Shown in pieces: positions 33,963 to 42,463 of a stretch of DNA of 64,000 bases. The translations under genes were made by a program, and so were the position numbers. Every line of letters starts with the position of its first letter. Positions within the stretch are counted from its first letter, which is position 1. This DNA comes from Candidatus Zhuqueibacterota bacterium (GTDB lineage Bacteria; Zhuqueibacterota; Zhuqueibacteria; Residuimicrobiales; Krinioviventaceae), in the NCBI GenBank assembly GCA_016928775.1, contig JAFGKD010000090.1:1-64000 (forward strand), written 5' to 3'. The notes beneath the pieces were generated by a model. It did not search any database. It was not told the origin of the DNA and saw only the letters and a program-made list of their open reading frames with translations.

Positions 33963-34463
33963 TTATCGTCGTACGGTATCCTCATATGCCCGCAAAATTT
34001 TGGTGATGATTGTAGTTGTCGAGCTGCCTTTGAGTCCGGGCAAAATGACGATGTCGCCGCCGTAACTTTCAACCACTCGACGTTCAGGTTGATTGATCGT
34101 CTCCAGTGTGTAATCTCCGCCTTTGGCGTAAATGTCCGGTTTGAGGTCTTTGATGATTTCGATGGGGGAGTCCTGATCAAAGATAATTATATAATCCACA
34201 CATTCCAATGCCGAGAGCACAATGGCTCGCTCGTTCTGATTCACGATTGGGCGTAGCGGACCTTTGGTGGCGCGTATTGATCGGTCACTGTTCAATCCGA
34301 CAATCAAATAGTGCCCGAGCCGTTTGGCTCGCTGCAGATAGAGCACATGGCCCGCGTGCAGGATATCATAGCAGCCGTTTGTCCATACGATTTTTTTCTC
34401 GGCATTTTTTGCATTCAGTCGAATCGCCCGTAGGTCTTCCAGTGATTTGATTTTGCCGCTCAT
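33963..34463 (-). CDS. rfaE2: D-glycero-beta-D-manno-heptose 1-phosphate adenylyltransferase-like
   Basis: A 166-residue nucleotidyltransferase matching the C-terminal (adenylyltransferase) half of HldE. Motifs: WTNGCYDILHAGHVLYLQ with the HxGH ATP-binding histidines, VGLNSDRSIRATKGPLRPI, and ALECVDYIIIFDQDSP, then PDIYAKGGDYT and LKGSSTTTIITKI. It makes ADP-heptose for lipopolysaccharide inner core; the kinase half (RfaE1/HldA) is not in the window, as is common in FCB genomes with split genes. AAAGGA lies 5 nt before the ATG. It is divergent from the sugar-epimerase gene. Confidence 0.9.
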   Translation of the reverse strand: MSGKIKSLEDLRAIRLNAKNAEKKIVWTNGCYDILHAGHVLYLQRAKRLGHYLIVGLNSDRSIRATKGPLRPIVNQNERAIVLSALECVDYIIIFDQDSPIEIIKDLKPDIYAKGGDYTLETINQPERRVVESYGGDIVILPGLKGSSTTTIITKILRAYEDTVRR

Positions 34464-34482
34464 TTTGTCCTTTCATCCATGG

Positions 34483-34523
34483 TTTTGCATTAAATGTAAA
34501 AACAATCACGGTTTGATGCAAAA
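34483..34523. promoter_or_regulatory. Inverted repeat in a divergent promoter gap
   Basis: TTTTGCAT (34483-34490) and ATGCAAAA (34516-34523) form an 8-bp inverted repeat with 25 nt between, located between the divergent rfaE2-like and epimerase genes. It could be an operator or chance in AT-rich sequence; I see no convincing promoter pair to anchor it. Confidence 0.3.
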
Positions 34524-34593
34524 TGTTATTTTTGATCGTATTTGTTAGTCCCAATTTATTTTAGTAAATTGACGTGTACAAAAAGAGGATTTT

Positions 34594-35550
34594 ATGAAAT
34601 ATTTAGTCACTGGTGGGGCCGGCTTTATCGGTGCCAATTTAACTGAAACACTGCTGCAACAGGGGCACGAGGTTGTTGTATTGGATAATTTTTCCACGGG
34701 CTTGCGGCATAATTTGGCCGGATTCGAGCAGTATCAATCAAAGTTTCGCCTCATTGAGGGTGATTTACGCGACCTGGATACCTGCCGAGAAGCTTGCCAC
34801 ATGGTGGACTATGTCCTGCACCAGGGCGCATTAGGCTCTGTGCCGCGCTCTATCGCCCATCCGATCACCACGAATGAAAACAATGTGAGCGGTACCCTCA
34901 ATCTGTTCATTGCTGCGCGCGACGAAAATGTAAAGCGTATTGTTTTTGCATCATCATCTTCAGTTTATGGCAACGCAAATACACTACCCAAGGTGGAATC
35001 CATGATTCCGCATCCTATCTCGCCTTATGCAGCGTCAAAAAACATCTGTGAAATGTATGGTCGAATTTTTTACGAATTGTATGATATCGAAATTATTGCG
35101 CTGCGTTATTTTAATGTGTTTGGTCGGCGACAAGATCCAAATTCGACCTATGCCGCGGTCATTCCCCTGTTTGTCAAGGCACTCATGCGCGGTGAACAAC
35201 CGGTAATTTTTGGAGATGGAACCCAGAGTCGTGATTTTAGTTATATCGATAATGTCATTGAAGCGAATATATTGGCGTCGCGTGCCCCCAAACAGGCATG
35301 CGGTAAAGTCTTTAATATTGCATGTGGACAACGCACAACGCTGAATGACCTGTATACAAAAATATGCGAGCTGCTCAATATTTATATCGAACCGCGCTAT
35401 GTCAAGGAACGGCCCGGTGATGTCAAGCATTCACTGGCCGATATCTCTCTCGCTCGACAAATCCTCGGGTATGAGCCAATTTATGATGTATTTCAGGGAC
35501 TCGAGCTGGCCATTGACTGGTATCGTGACAACGCCCAGTTTTGGATGTGA
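34594..35550 (+). CDS. NAD-dependent sugar-nucleotide epimerase (WbpP/TviC-like)
   Basis: A 318-residue extended SDR. Motifs: GGAGFIGANL (NAD-binding), the DNFSTG turn, ASSSSVYG with the catalytic Ser/Thr, SPYAASKNICEMY (YxxxK), then ALRYFNVFGRRQDPNSTYAA. The VLHQGALGSVPRSI segment and the RRQDP turn match UDP-N-acetylglucosamine 4-epimerases of the WbpP/TviC type rather than GalE. Product sugar would feed surface polysaccharide. It starts at ATG with GAGG about 6 nt upstream and overlaps tilS by 10 nt. Specificity for GlcNAc or glucuronate is not proven. Confidence 0.88.
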   Translation: MKYLVTGGAGFIGANLTETLLQQGHEVVVLDNFSTGLRHNLAGFEQYQSKFRLIEGDLRDLDTCREACHMVDYVLHQGALGSVPRSIAHPITTNENNVSGTLNLFIAARDENVKRIVFASSSSVYGNANTLPKVESMIPHPISPYAASKNICEMYGRIFYELYDIEIIALRYFNVFGRRQDPNSTYAAVIPLFVKALMRGEQPVIFGDGTQSRDFSYIDNVIEANILASRAPKQACGKVFNIACGQRTTLNDLYTKICELLNIYIEPRYVKERPGDVKHSLADISLARQILGYEPIYDVFQGLELAIDWYRDNAQFWM

Positions 35551-36956
35551 ATGTGTCACATGATCTGCTAAAAAAATTTTTGGCATTTAACCATGACAAA
35601 AAGCTCTTTTCGAAAGGTGAAAAAATTGGACTGTGTGTGTCCGGTGGACTTGATTCCGTTGTATTGTTGGATTTGTTTGTCAGAATACGCGACGCGTGGG
35701 GATTAGATATTGTGGTCTTGCATTTTAATCACAAACTTCGCGCAGATGCAGATGACGATGCTGACTTTGTTGCCGCGTTGAGCGAACATTTTAAATTGCA
35801 CTTTGAATGCGGGCAGCAAGAGGTGGCTCACATTGCAGAGCAGCAAAAGATATCGGTCGAAATGGCAGCTCGACAATGCCGTTATACATATTTTGACGAT
35901 ATAGCCACTATACTAGACCTCGACAAAATTGCCACGGGCCATACGGCCAGCGATCAAGCCGAAACGGTGTTGCTGCATATTGTACGCGGTTCTGGATTGA
36001 ATGGACTGCGAGGCATCCCGCTCAAGCGCGGACGCATTATTCGTCCTCTGCTTTGTGCCCAGCGTCGAGAGATACATGTCTATGCCATAGCACGGGGGCT
36101 GCAGTGGCGAGAGGACAGCAGCAACCAAGATGAAAAGTACAGGCGTAACCGGGTTCGGCATACGCTTTTACCACTTTTGCAGGCACAATTTAATCCGCAA
36201 ATCACCAAAGCACTGAATCGGTTGAGCGAAAGCGCTGGTGAAAGCAGTCTCATCATGAAACGAGCCGGTCGTAAAGCCTTTCGTAATGCAACAAAGCACA
36301 CGGCCGACGGCAAAATTATTCTTGAAATTGAACGCTTTTTAGCTTACCTTAAATCTCTGCAAAGACTAATATTACAGCAGATACTTGACGAGAGCGGCCA
36401 TGATCCGCGCATACTTTCGTTTAGCAGGTTCGAGAATATCCTGTCATTTCTACGGGCGCAACAAAGTGGTCGAACCTTGCGAATCAAAGAGAATTTTTCT
36501 ATCATGATCTCAGGACGGTTTGCCATTTTTGGTGAGGTTTCTGAGGAGAAGAGACATTTTCTGATCATCAATAAAGGTCCAGGAAGATACGAACTTTGGA
36601 ACGGTCTTTTTCTGGAAATAAAGGAGATACTAAAGCCGTTAATCTTGAAGAGCAAAAACAGAGAGAGCGAATACGTCGATGCTGACAGCATTGTTGACCC
36701 GCTGATTGTGCGCTCATATCAGGATGCTGACTATTTTTATCCCATAAATGGCGCCGGCAAAAAAAAGCTCTCGGATTTTTTTATTGATGAAAAAATTCCA
36801 TTTTATGATCGAGAACATGTGCCTGTTCTGGAGAGCGCCGGCAAGATCGTATGGATTGGTGGTTTGAGAATGGATGATCGGTTCAAAATTACCGAACAAA
36901 CGAGTCGGATTTTTAAACTGAGAATCGGGACACGTGAACAAAAAAACAGTTTTTGA
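35541..36956 (+). CDS. tilS: tRNA(Ile)-lysidine synthase TilS
   Basis: A 471-residue N-type ATP pyrophosphatase that modifies C34 of tRNA-Ile(CAU). The PP-loop is CVSGGLDSVVLLDL (about residue 33) followed by VLHFNHKLR and ATGHTASDQAETVLLHIVRGS. The C-terminal lysidine-synthetase domains (about 300-471) contain VRSYQDADYFYPING and DFFIDEKIPFYDREHVPVL, the TilS C-terminal signature. The start is unclear: TTG at 35541 and GTGs at 35547 and 35553 are in frame, none with a clear ribosome-binding site, so coupling to the epimerase stop (35548-35550) is likely. hpt overlaps its 3' end by 23 nt. Confidence 0.93.
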   Translation: MDVNVSHDLLKKFLAFNHDKKLFSKGEKIGLCVSGGLDSVVLLDLFVRIRDAWGLDIVVLHFNHKLRADADDDADFVAALSEHFKLHFECGQQEVAHIAEQQKISVEMAARQCRYTYFDDIATILDLDKIATGHTASDQAETVLLHIVRGSGLNGLRGIPLKRGRIIRPLLCAQRREIHVYAIARGLQWREDSSNQDEKYRRNRVRHTLLPLLQAQFNPQITKALNRLSESAGESSLIMKRAGRKAFRNATKHTADGKIILEIERFLAYLKSLQRLILQQILDESGHDPRILSFSRFENILSFLRAQQSGRTLRIKENFSIMISGRFAIFGEVSEEKRHFLIINKGPGRYELWNGLFLEIKEILKPLILKSKNRESEYVDADSIVDPLIVRSYQDADYFYPINGAGKKKLSDFFIDEKIPFYDREHVPVLESAGKIVWIGGLRMDDRFKITEQTSRIFKLRIGTREQKNSF

Positions 36957-37485
36957 AAAAGCTGTATATGATAGCGCCTTTCGGGTGCTTGTTAGCAAAA
37001 ACGCACTCGAAAAAAGAATTCAACAGTTGGGTCAGCAATTGACCAGAGATTATCGTGACAAGGAACCGATCATCGTTGGTGTTCTGAATGGTTGTTTTAT
37101 CTTTATTGCTGATCTGGTTCGGGCTATCGAGTTGGACCTTGAGATTGATTTTTTAAAGATATCCAGCTATGGTGATGCGCAGGTATCATCCGGCCAGGTG
37201 ACGATGCTCAAAGACCTTCAGGCCGATATACGCGGAAGACATGTGCTGGTCGTCGAAGACATTGTTGACACCGGTTTATCGCTCAAGTTTTTGCAAGAGA
37301 AACTATCGGCATTAAAGCCGGCATCGCTCAAATTTGTCACCTTGCTTTATAAAAAGCAGAAAGCGAAAATTCATTTTGAGATTGATTACATCGGTTTTGA
37401 AATTCCGGATGAATTTGTGATCGGTTACGGTTTAGATCACAAACAAATTTTGCGCAATTTACCAGCAGTTTATATTATGGATTAA
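36934..37485 (+). CDS. hpt: Hypoxanthine phosphoribosyltransferase
   Basis: A 183-residue purine-salvage enzyme. The PRPP-binding motif VLVVEDIVDTGLSLKFL sits near residue 105, and the N-terminal part VGVLNGCFIFIADLVRAI and DFLKISSYGD match Hpt. C-terminal IPDEFVIGYGLDH completes the family signature. The start is GTG inside the 3' end of tilS (23-nt overlap). The tilS-hpt-ftsH gene order is conserved in many bacteria, including Bacillus, and suggests one transcript running to ftsH 27 nt later. Confidence 0.95.
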   Translation: MNKKTVFEKAVYDSAFRVLVSKNALEKRIQQLGQQLTRDYRDKEPIIVGVLNGCFIFIADLVRAIELDLEIDFLKISSYGDAQVSSGQVTMLKDLQADIRGRHVLVVEDIVDTGLSLKFLQEKLSALKPASLKFVTLLYKKQKAKIHFEIDYIGFEIPDEFVIGYGLDHKQILRNLPAVYIMD

Positions 37486-37512
37486 AACAGAAAAAGGCAA
37501 AGACGTTAGAAT

Positions 37513-39534
37513 ATGAAAATATTGCAAAAAAAAGCACAGGTTTATAAAATGTCCGGCTCTCGGAATCCCTCGCCCGGTGGTGCAAAGAAGCCGGGTGGAT
37601 CGAATCAGAAACCGGATGGCCCGCAGTGGGGCAAAGCCTCACGCTCAATTATATTTTGGATCGGATTATTTGTTATCGCCTTGCTCATCTCCCAACAATT
37701 TACCTCTGATCGCGATAAACAGTCCATGCTGAATTATAATGAATTTATGGAGCTCGTTGAATCCGGGCAGGTTCAGGAGCTAAAGATTGAAAACACAGCG
37801 GTCACGGGCAAATTGATTCCCGGGAGTGAGGCGGCGCAACAGCGAGGTGATGCGTTCAAGGTTGTTTTATTATCGCCGCCAGATTTTCAAACAATTGAAA
37901 AATGGCGCCAGGATTATAATATCCAGCTCAGGTTCAAACAAAGCTCGCCCGGTTTTATGGGTATTTTGATTCAGATCGTGCCGTGGATACTGTTTATTGG
38001 TTTGTGGATCTATTTTCTTCGCCGCATGCAGGGCGGAGGTGGACAACGCGGTATTTTTAATTTTGGCAAATCACGGGCTCGATTGGTGAATGAAAATTTC
38101 CCCAAAGTGACATTTAATGATGTTGCCGGCGCCGATGAAGCCAAGCAAGAGTTGCAGGAAATCATTGAATTTTTAAAAGAGCCTGAAAAATTTCAAAAGC
38201 TCGGCGGCAAAATCCCCAAAGGGGCACTCTTGCTTGGACCTCCGGGAACGGGCAAGACATTGCTTGCCAAAGCAGTCGCCGGCGAGGCAGGTGTGCCGTT
38301 TTTCAGCATGTCCGGGGCTGATTTTGTCGAGATGTTTGTTGGCGTTGGTGCCTCGCGTGTGCGTGATCTTTTCGAGCAGGGCAAAAAAAATGCGCCGTGT
38401 ATCATCTTTATCGATGAGCTGGATGCCGTCGGGCGGCATCGTGGCGCCGGCCTTGGTGGTGGTCACGATGAGCGCGAACAGACGCTGAATCAGCTTTTAG
38501 TGGAGATGGATGGATTTGAGTTTAATGAAGGTGTTATTCTGTTAGCCGCAACCAATCGCCCCGATGTCCTGGATTCCGCACTCTTGCGGCCAGGTCGTTT
38601 TGATCGCCAAATCGTTGTCGATCGGCCCGATGTTCGCGGTCGAGAAGGCATCCTCAAAGTGCATACGCGAAAAATTCCACTTTCAAAAAACGTGGACGTC
38701 AGCGTCATTGCCAAAGGCACGCCAGGATTCTCCGGAGCAGACCTGGCAAATATGGTCAATGAAGCCGCGCTATTGGCAGCTCGCAAAAATAAAAAACGCG
38801 TTGAAATGGTGGACCTCGAAGAAGCGAAAGACAAGGTGGTCATGGGTACCGAACGAAAGAGCATGCTCATCAGTGAAAAGGAAAAAGAAAGCACGGCATA
38901 TCACGAAGCTGGACACGTTTTGGTTGCCAAATTGACGCCCGGCTCAGACCCGGTGCACAAAGTCACTATCATTCCTCGCGGCCGCGCTCTTGGCGCCACG
39001 ATGACACTGCCCATGGATGAGAAACATAATTATTCAAAAACATATTGTCTGGCTATACTACGGCAATTATTAGGCGGTCGGGCAGCCGAGAAGCTTATTT
39101 TTAATGATTTGACCACCGGCGCCGGCGATGATATCAAACGCTCCACTGAATTGGCTCGCAAAATGGTGTGCGAATGGGGCATGAGCGACGAGTTGGGTCC
39201 CATCACGTATGGCGAAAAGCAGGAAGAAATATTCCTCGGTCGTGAAATCGCACAGCATCGTGACTATAGCGAAGAGACTGCGCGTCGCATCGATAAAGAG
39301 ATCAGGAAGATTATTGAAGACGCGATCAAAGATGTTGATACCTTGCTTGCCGACAATATCGAATCGCTGCATAAACTGACCCGCGCCCTGCTGGAGCGCG
39401 AAAGCCTGGATGGCGACGAAATAGACAAAATCATCAATGGAGAAGAACTCGAGCCGCTGAAAAATCGAAAATCAAAAAATGGCAAGAAAAAGCAAGTCGC
39501 AGCGGCCAAAGAAAAAGCTGTAACCGAGAGCTGA
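37513..39534 (+). CDS. ftsH: ATP-dependent zinc metalloprotease FtsH
   Basis: A 673-residue inner-membrane AAA+ protease. A Gly/Pro-rich N-terminus precedes two membrane helices (about 46-62 and 150-168) around a small periplasmic domain. Walker [11 protein letters not shown] is at about 240-249, the pore loop [13 protein letters not shown] follows, Walker B is [11 protein letters not shown], then the second region of homology [20 protein letters not shown]. The zinc site is HEAGH at about residue 464. The C-terminal tail is Lys-rich. The ATG lies 27 nt past hpt. An in-frame ATG 12 codons on is an alternative start. A possible hairpin terminator overlaps the stop. Confidence 0.97.
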   Translation: MKILQKKAQVYKMSGSRNPSPGGAKKPGGSNQKPDGPQWGKASRSIIFWIGLFVIALLISQQFTSDRDKQSMLNYNEFMELVESGQVQELKIENTAVTGKLIPGSEAAQQRGDAFKVVLLSPPDFQTIEKWRQDYNIQLRFKQSSPGFMGILIQIVPWILFIGLWIYFLRRMQGGGGQRGIFNFGKSRARLVNENFPKVTFNDVAGADEAKQELQEIIEFLKEPEKFQKLGGKIPKGALLLGPPGTGKTLLAKAVAGEAGVPFFSMSGADFVEMFVGVGASRVRDLFEQGKKNAPCIIFIDELDAVGRHRGAGLGGGHDEREQTLNQLLVEMDGFEFNEGVILLAATNRPDVLDSALLRPGRFDRQIVVDRPDVRGREGILKVHTRKIPLSKNVDVSVIAKGTPGFSGADLANMVNEAALLAARKNKKRVEMVDLEEAKDKVVMGTERKSMLISEKEKESTAYHEAGHVLVAKLTPGSDPVHKVTIIPRGRALGATMTLPMDEKHNYSKTYCLAILRQLLGGRAAEKLIFNDLTTGAGDDIKRSTELARKMVCEWGMSDELGPITYGEKQEEIFLGREIAQHRDYSEETARRIDKEIRKIIEDAIKDVDTLLADNIESLHKLTRALLERESLDGDEIDKIINGEELEPLKNRKSKNGKKKQVAAAKEKAVTES

Positions 39535-39555
39535 TCGATCGATTAGCTGGTTTTT
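39529..39555 (+). terminator. Possible intrinsic terminator after ftsH
   Basis: An 8-bp stem (AGCTGATC with GATTAGCT, one G-T pair, loop of four) overlaps the ftsH stop codon and is followed by GG then TTTTT. The stem is AT-rich, so read-through into folP is likely. Confidence 0.4.
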
Positions 39556-39577
39556 ATACTTGCTGTTGGGAATAAAG

Positions 39578-40438
39578 GTGACCACTTCACTTTTATGGCG
39601 GTGTGCAAATCATCTGTTTGATCTTGCCGATCGAACATTGATCATGGGAATTTTAAATGTCACCCCTGATTCATTTTCAGACGGAGGACGATATAATAAT
39701 CTTGATTCTGCATTTAATCGCGCGATTCAAATGCAGGAGCAGGGGGCGGATATTATAGATATCGGCGGTGAATCAACACGTCCAGGGGCAGCGCAGGTAA
39801 GCGAGCGCGAAGAACTTGAACGCGTTATTCCGGTGATAAAAAAATGCCGCACACACTTGCATATCCCCATGTCCATCGATACTTATAAAGCAACTGTTGC
39901 CGAGCACGCTCTGGCTGCTGGTGCGGTCATTGTCAATGATATCAGCGGATGCCGTTTTGATGCCCGGATGCCGCATGTTGTCAATCAGTATCAGGCAGGA
40001 CTTGTGATCATGCATATCAAAGGTGAACCGAAAAATATGCAGGTCAATCCGTTTTATAAGGATTTGTTTGATGAGCTGATAAAGTATTTTGAAAAAAGCA
40101 TTCGTATTGCCCGCGCCGCTGGTGTCACAGAGGAGCAGATTGTCATCGATCCGGGAATCGGCTTTGGCAAACGACTAAAAGATAACTTTCAACTATTAAG
40201 GGAATTGCGTATTTTTGAAAAATTTGGCAGACCCATTTTAGTTGGTCCGTCAAGAAAATCGTTCATCGGTCGCTTGTTAGACCTTCCCGAGGAAAAACGA
40301 CTCGAAGGGTCCATCGCAGCGGTCACGGCAGCTATTCTCAACGGCGCCCATATTGTTCGTGTACATGATGTGCAAGAAATCAAACGCGCCGTCACGATCG
40401 CAGATGCAATTGCCGGTAAAATTAATGTCGGGGATTAG
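39578..40438 (+). CDS. folP: Dihydropteroate synthase
   Basis: A TIM-barrel folate enzyme of about 286 residues that joins p-aminobenzoate to the pterin diphosphate. Motifs: IMGILNVTPDSFSDGGRYN, GADIIDIGGESTRPGA, the pterin-binding IVNDISGCRFD, VIDPGIGFGKR and the C-terminal VHDVQEIKRAV. The start is uncertain: TTG 39560, TTG 39566 and GTG 39578 are in frame; GTG 39578 has GGGAA about 8 nt upstream and gives a family-like N-terminus. dacA follows 6 nt after the stop. folC, a later step of the same pathway, is at 62244-63536. Confidence 0.95.
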   Translation: MTTSLLWRCANHLFDLADRTLIMGILNVTPDSFSDGGRYNNLDSAFNRAIQMQEQGADIIDIGGESTRPGAAQVSEREELERVIPVIKKCRTHLHIPMSIDTYKATVAEHALAAGAVIVNDISGCRFDARMPHVVNQYQAGLVIMHIKGEPKNMQVNPFYKDLFDELIKYFEKSIRIARAAGVTEEQIVIDPGIGFGKRLKDNFQLLRELRIFEKFGRPILVGPSRKSFIGRLLDLPEEKRLEGSIAAVTAAILNGAHIVRVHDVQEIKRAVTIADAIAGKINVGD

Positions 40439-40444
40439 GCAACA

Positions 40445-41245
40445 GTGCGCTTTATACTATTCCATATCGGTTTTCTACCTTTTACGATCATGGATGCGCT
40501 GGACATCGCGGTCATGTCCTATATCATCTATCGATTATACAAATTTCTACGCGGATCCCGCGGGGTACAAATGCTCGTTGGTTTGATTATCATACTCATT
40601 GCCACCGGGATTGCGCCACTGTTCCAAATGAAAGGAATGACCTGGATTTTTGAAAATCTACGAACGATCTGGTTAGTCGCTTTTGTCATTCTTTTTCAAC
40701 CCGAGCTTCGCCGCTTGCTCATTTATGTCGGACAAAGTCGACTGGTGCGGTTTTTTGTCAAAGTGAGCGGCAGCAAAGTGATTGACCAGGTTGTTGAGGC
40801 TGCTGTCGCCCTCTGTGATATCGGCTATGGTGCGCTGATCGTTATGGCGCGCGAGACCGGATTGCGCAATATTATCGAGAGCGGCACGCTTATACAAGCC
40901 GAGGTATCCTCGGCGCTCATCATTTCAATATTTAATCCGCGGTCACCTTTGCATGATGGCGCCATTATCGTGCAAGGTGATCTTATCGAAGCGGCCAAAT
41001 GCTTACTGCCGATCAACGAAGAAAATTTCGGTCATATAGAGTTTGGCACACGACACAAAGCCGCACTGACATTGTCCGAGGAAACTGACGCCATGGTCAT
41101 TGTCGTGTCCGAGGAGCGCGGCAAGATTTCAGTCGCTATTGGCGGAACGCTGCAGCGTGATTTGAGCGAAAACGAATTGAAGCGGATCCTTACAGAAGGA
41201 TATCGCTACGGCAATACTGAAGTAAAAAAAGATGGTTTACTTTGA
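40445..41245 (+). CDS. dacA: Diadenylate cyclase (CdaA/DacA type)
   Basis: A 266-residue membrane enzyme that makes cyclic di-AMP from two ATP. Three N-terminal membrane segments (about residues 1-95) precede the DisA_N catalytic domain (about 100-250). The DGA motif is SPLHDGAIIVQGD (about 170), and the second motif, normally RHR, reads TRHKAALTLSEETDA (Arg202-His203-Lys204). The remaining signatures GALIVMARETGL and VVSEERGKISVAIGG are intact. The GTG start follows folP by 6 nt; the folP-dacA pair is common in FCB bacteria. Whether the Arg-to-Lys change alters activity is open. Confidence 0.93.
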   Translation: MRFILFHIGFLPFTIMDALDIAVMSYIIYRLYKFLRGSRGVQMLVGLIIILIATGIAPLFQMKGMTWIFENLRTIWLVAFVILFQPELRRLLIYVGQSRLVRFFVKVSGSKVIDQVVEAAVALCDIGYGALIVMARETGLRNIIESGTLIQAEVSSALIISIFNPRSPLHDGAIIVQGDLIEAAKCLLPINEENFGHIEFGTRHKAALTLSEETDAMVIVVSEERGKISVAIGGTLQRDLSENELKRILTEGYRYGNTEVKKDGLL

Positions 41246-41288
41246 GGCAAATATATTCGGCATTTTGCGCGAGAAAGGCGTGATCTCC

Positions 41289-42449
41289 ATGAAAAAAATA
41301 TTCGGAAAATATTTGATTGTCTGTCTTTTGGCCGTAATTGGCCAAATATTTGCCTCTGTAGGAGGCGTTATTGGCATCGTCTCTCCCCGTTTGATGTATG
41401 ATGGTCGCCCGATTTTGTGGCAAAATCTGGATAGCGATTCGGCTGACGTCTATATCAAATTTTTCAAAGGTGAACGATATAATTTTTTTGGCTTGATGAA
41501 CGGGGAGGATACCAGCCGTGTGTATGGTGGACTCAATACCGCTGGATTTGCTATTGTCTTTAGCACATTTGCCAGTTCATCTGATAAGTCTTTAAATATG
41601 GAATCGGTGTTCATACGACAAGCGCTCGGCATATGTGGCCGGCTGGAGGATTTTTCAAAGTTGCTGGATTCAACAGAAATCTCTATCGGTACCAATTCAT
41701 CCTTTGCCTGTATGGATGTATACGGCGCCCACAAACTGTTCGAGTCCGGTGTGACGATGCGCGATCCTTTTGATCTCAAAAAGGTGCCGCCAGGATTTCT
41801 TGTACGCGCAAATTTTCATTTTACCAATCCTCAAGTTGCAGATAAAAGTTATTGGCGTTACCATAGAAGTGAAGCGCTTTTTGCCAGCGAGAGCGCGCAC
41901 AAAAAGCTGCACAATCATATCATTATGAAACAAATTGCCCGGGATATGGCGTCAATTGCTGTCGATCCGGGTTCACTGTCCTCAGACGGGCAAGCCAGCG
42001 CACCTCCGGCAGGTTTCATCAGGACTGAACACAGTGTCAACCAGTACAATACTGTCAGTTGTCTTGTGATTCAGGGTGTCAGGCCCGGCGAGAATCCCGA
42101 CTTTTCTACGATGTGGGTGATTCTTGGCGAACCGATTTGCGGTGTTGCAATACCATTATGGCCGGCAACGAGTCAGGTGCCACTCGAATGCCAATTATCC
42201 GAATTTTCATTAAATGCTTTTTTTCAAGAGCAGAAAAGCAATGTTTATTATTTAACAAATATGCCGCGCAGCGTGGATACAAATGCACTCTTGGCACTAA
42301 GATCCCGGATGGATCAGATTGAAAATTCCGTATTCGTCGAGACCCGCAAGGCGCTGGCACGCTGGCGGGAACAGAGCAGCTATTTGCAAGACATGATCGA
42401 TTTTCAAATGACAACGGCAGCTTTTGTCTATCGATCTCTAAAAGAATAA
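41289..42449 (+). CDS. Exported Ntn-hydrolase-like (C45/acyl-CoA:6-APA family) protein
   Basis: About 386 residues with a signal peptide (MKKIFGKYLIVCLLAVIGQI, cleavage near FAS). The body resembles the autoproteolytic C45 / linear-amide hydrolase group: DGRPILWQNLDSD, FFGLMNGED, GGLNTAGFAIVFSTF, FIRQALGICGRLEDFSKLLD and FACMDVYGAHKLFESG. In that family the mature enzyme begins with a Cys placed about 12 residues before DGRP; here the position reads glycine (SVGGVIGIVSPRL), so the nucleophile seems lost. ATG 41289 is chosen because it begins the signal peptide; an in-frame ATG at 41232 would run into dacA. It could be a binding protein or an enzyme with another nucleophile. Confidence 0.65.
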   Translation: MKKIFGKYLIVCLLAVIGQIFASVGGVIGIVSPRLMYDGRPILWQNLDSDSADVYIKFFKGERYNFFGLMNGEDTSRVYGGLNTAGFAIVFSTFASSSDKSLNMESVFIRQALGICGRLEDFSKLLDSTEISIGTNSSFACMDVYGAHKLFESGVTMRDPFDLKKVPPGFLVRANFHFTNPQVADKSYWRYHRSEALFASESAHKKLHNHIIMKQIARDMASIAVDPGSLSSDGQASAPPAGFIRTEHSVNQYNTVSCLVIQGVRPGENPDFSTMWVILGEPICGVAIPLWPATSQVPLECQLSEFSLNAFFQEQKSNVYYLTNMPRSVDTNALLALRSRMDQIENSVFVETRKALARWREQSSYLQDMIDFQMTTAAFVYRSLKE

Positions 42450-42463
42450 TCTGAGAAAAAATT

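Noticed and set aside
34483-34523. Considering the divergent-gap inverted repeat as a firm operator
   Set aside because: It is listed only at low confidence, because AT-rich sequence gives such repeats by chance and no promoter pair anchors it.
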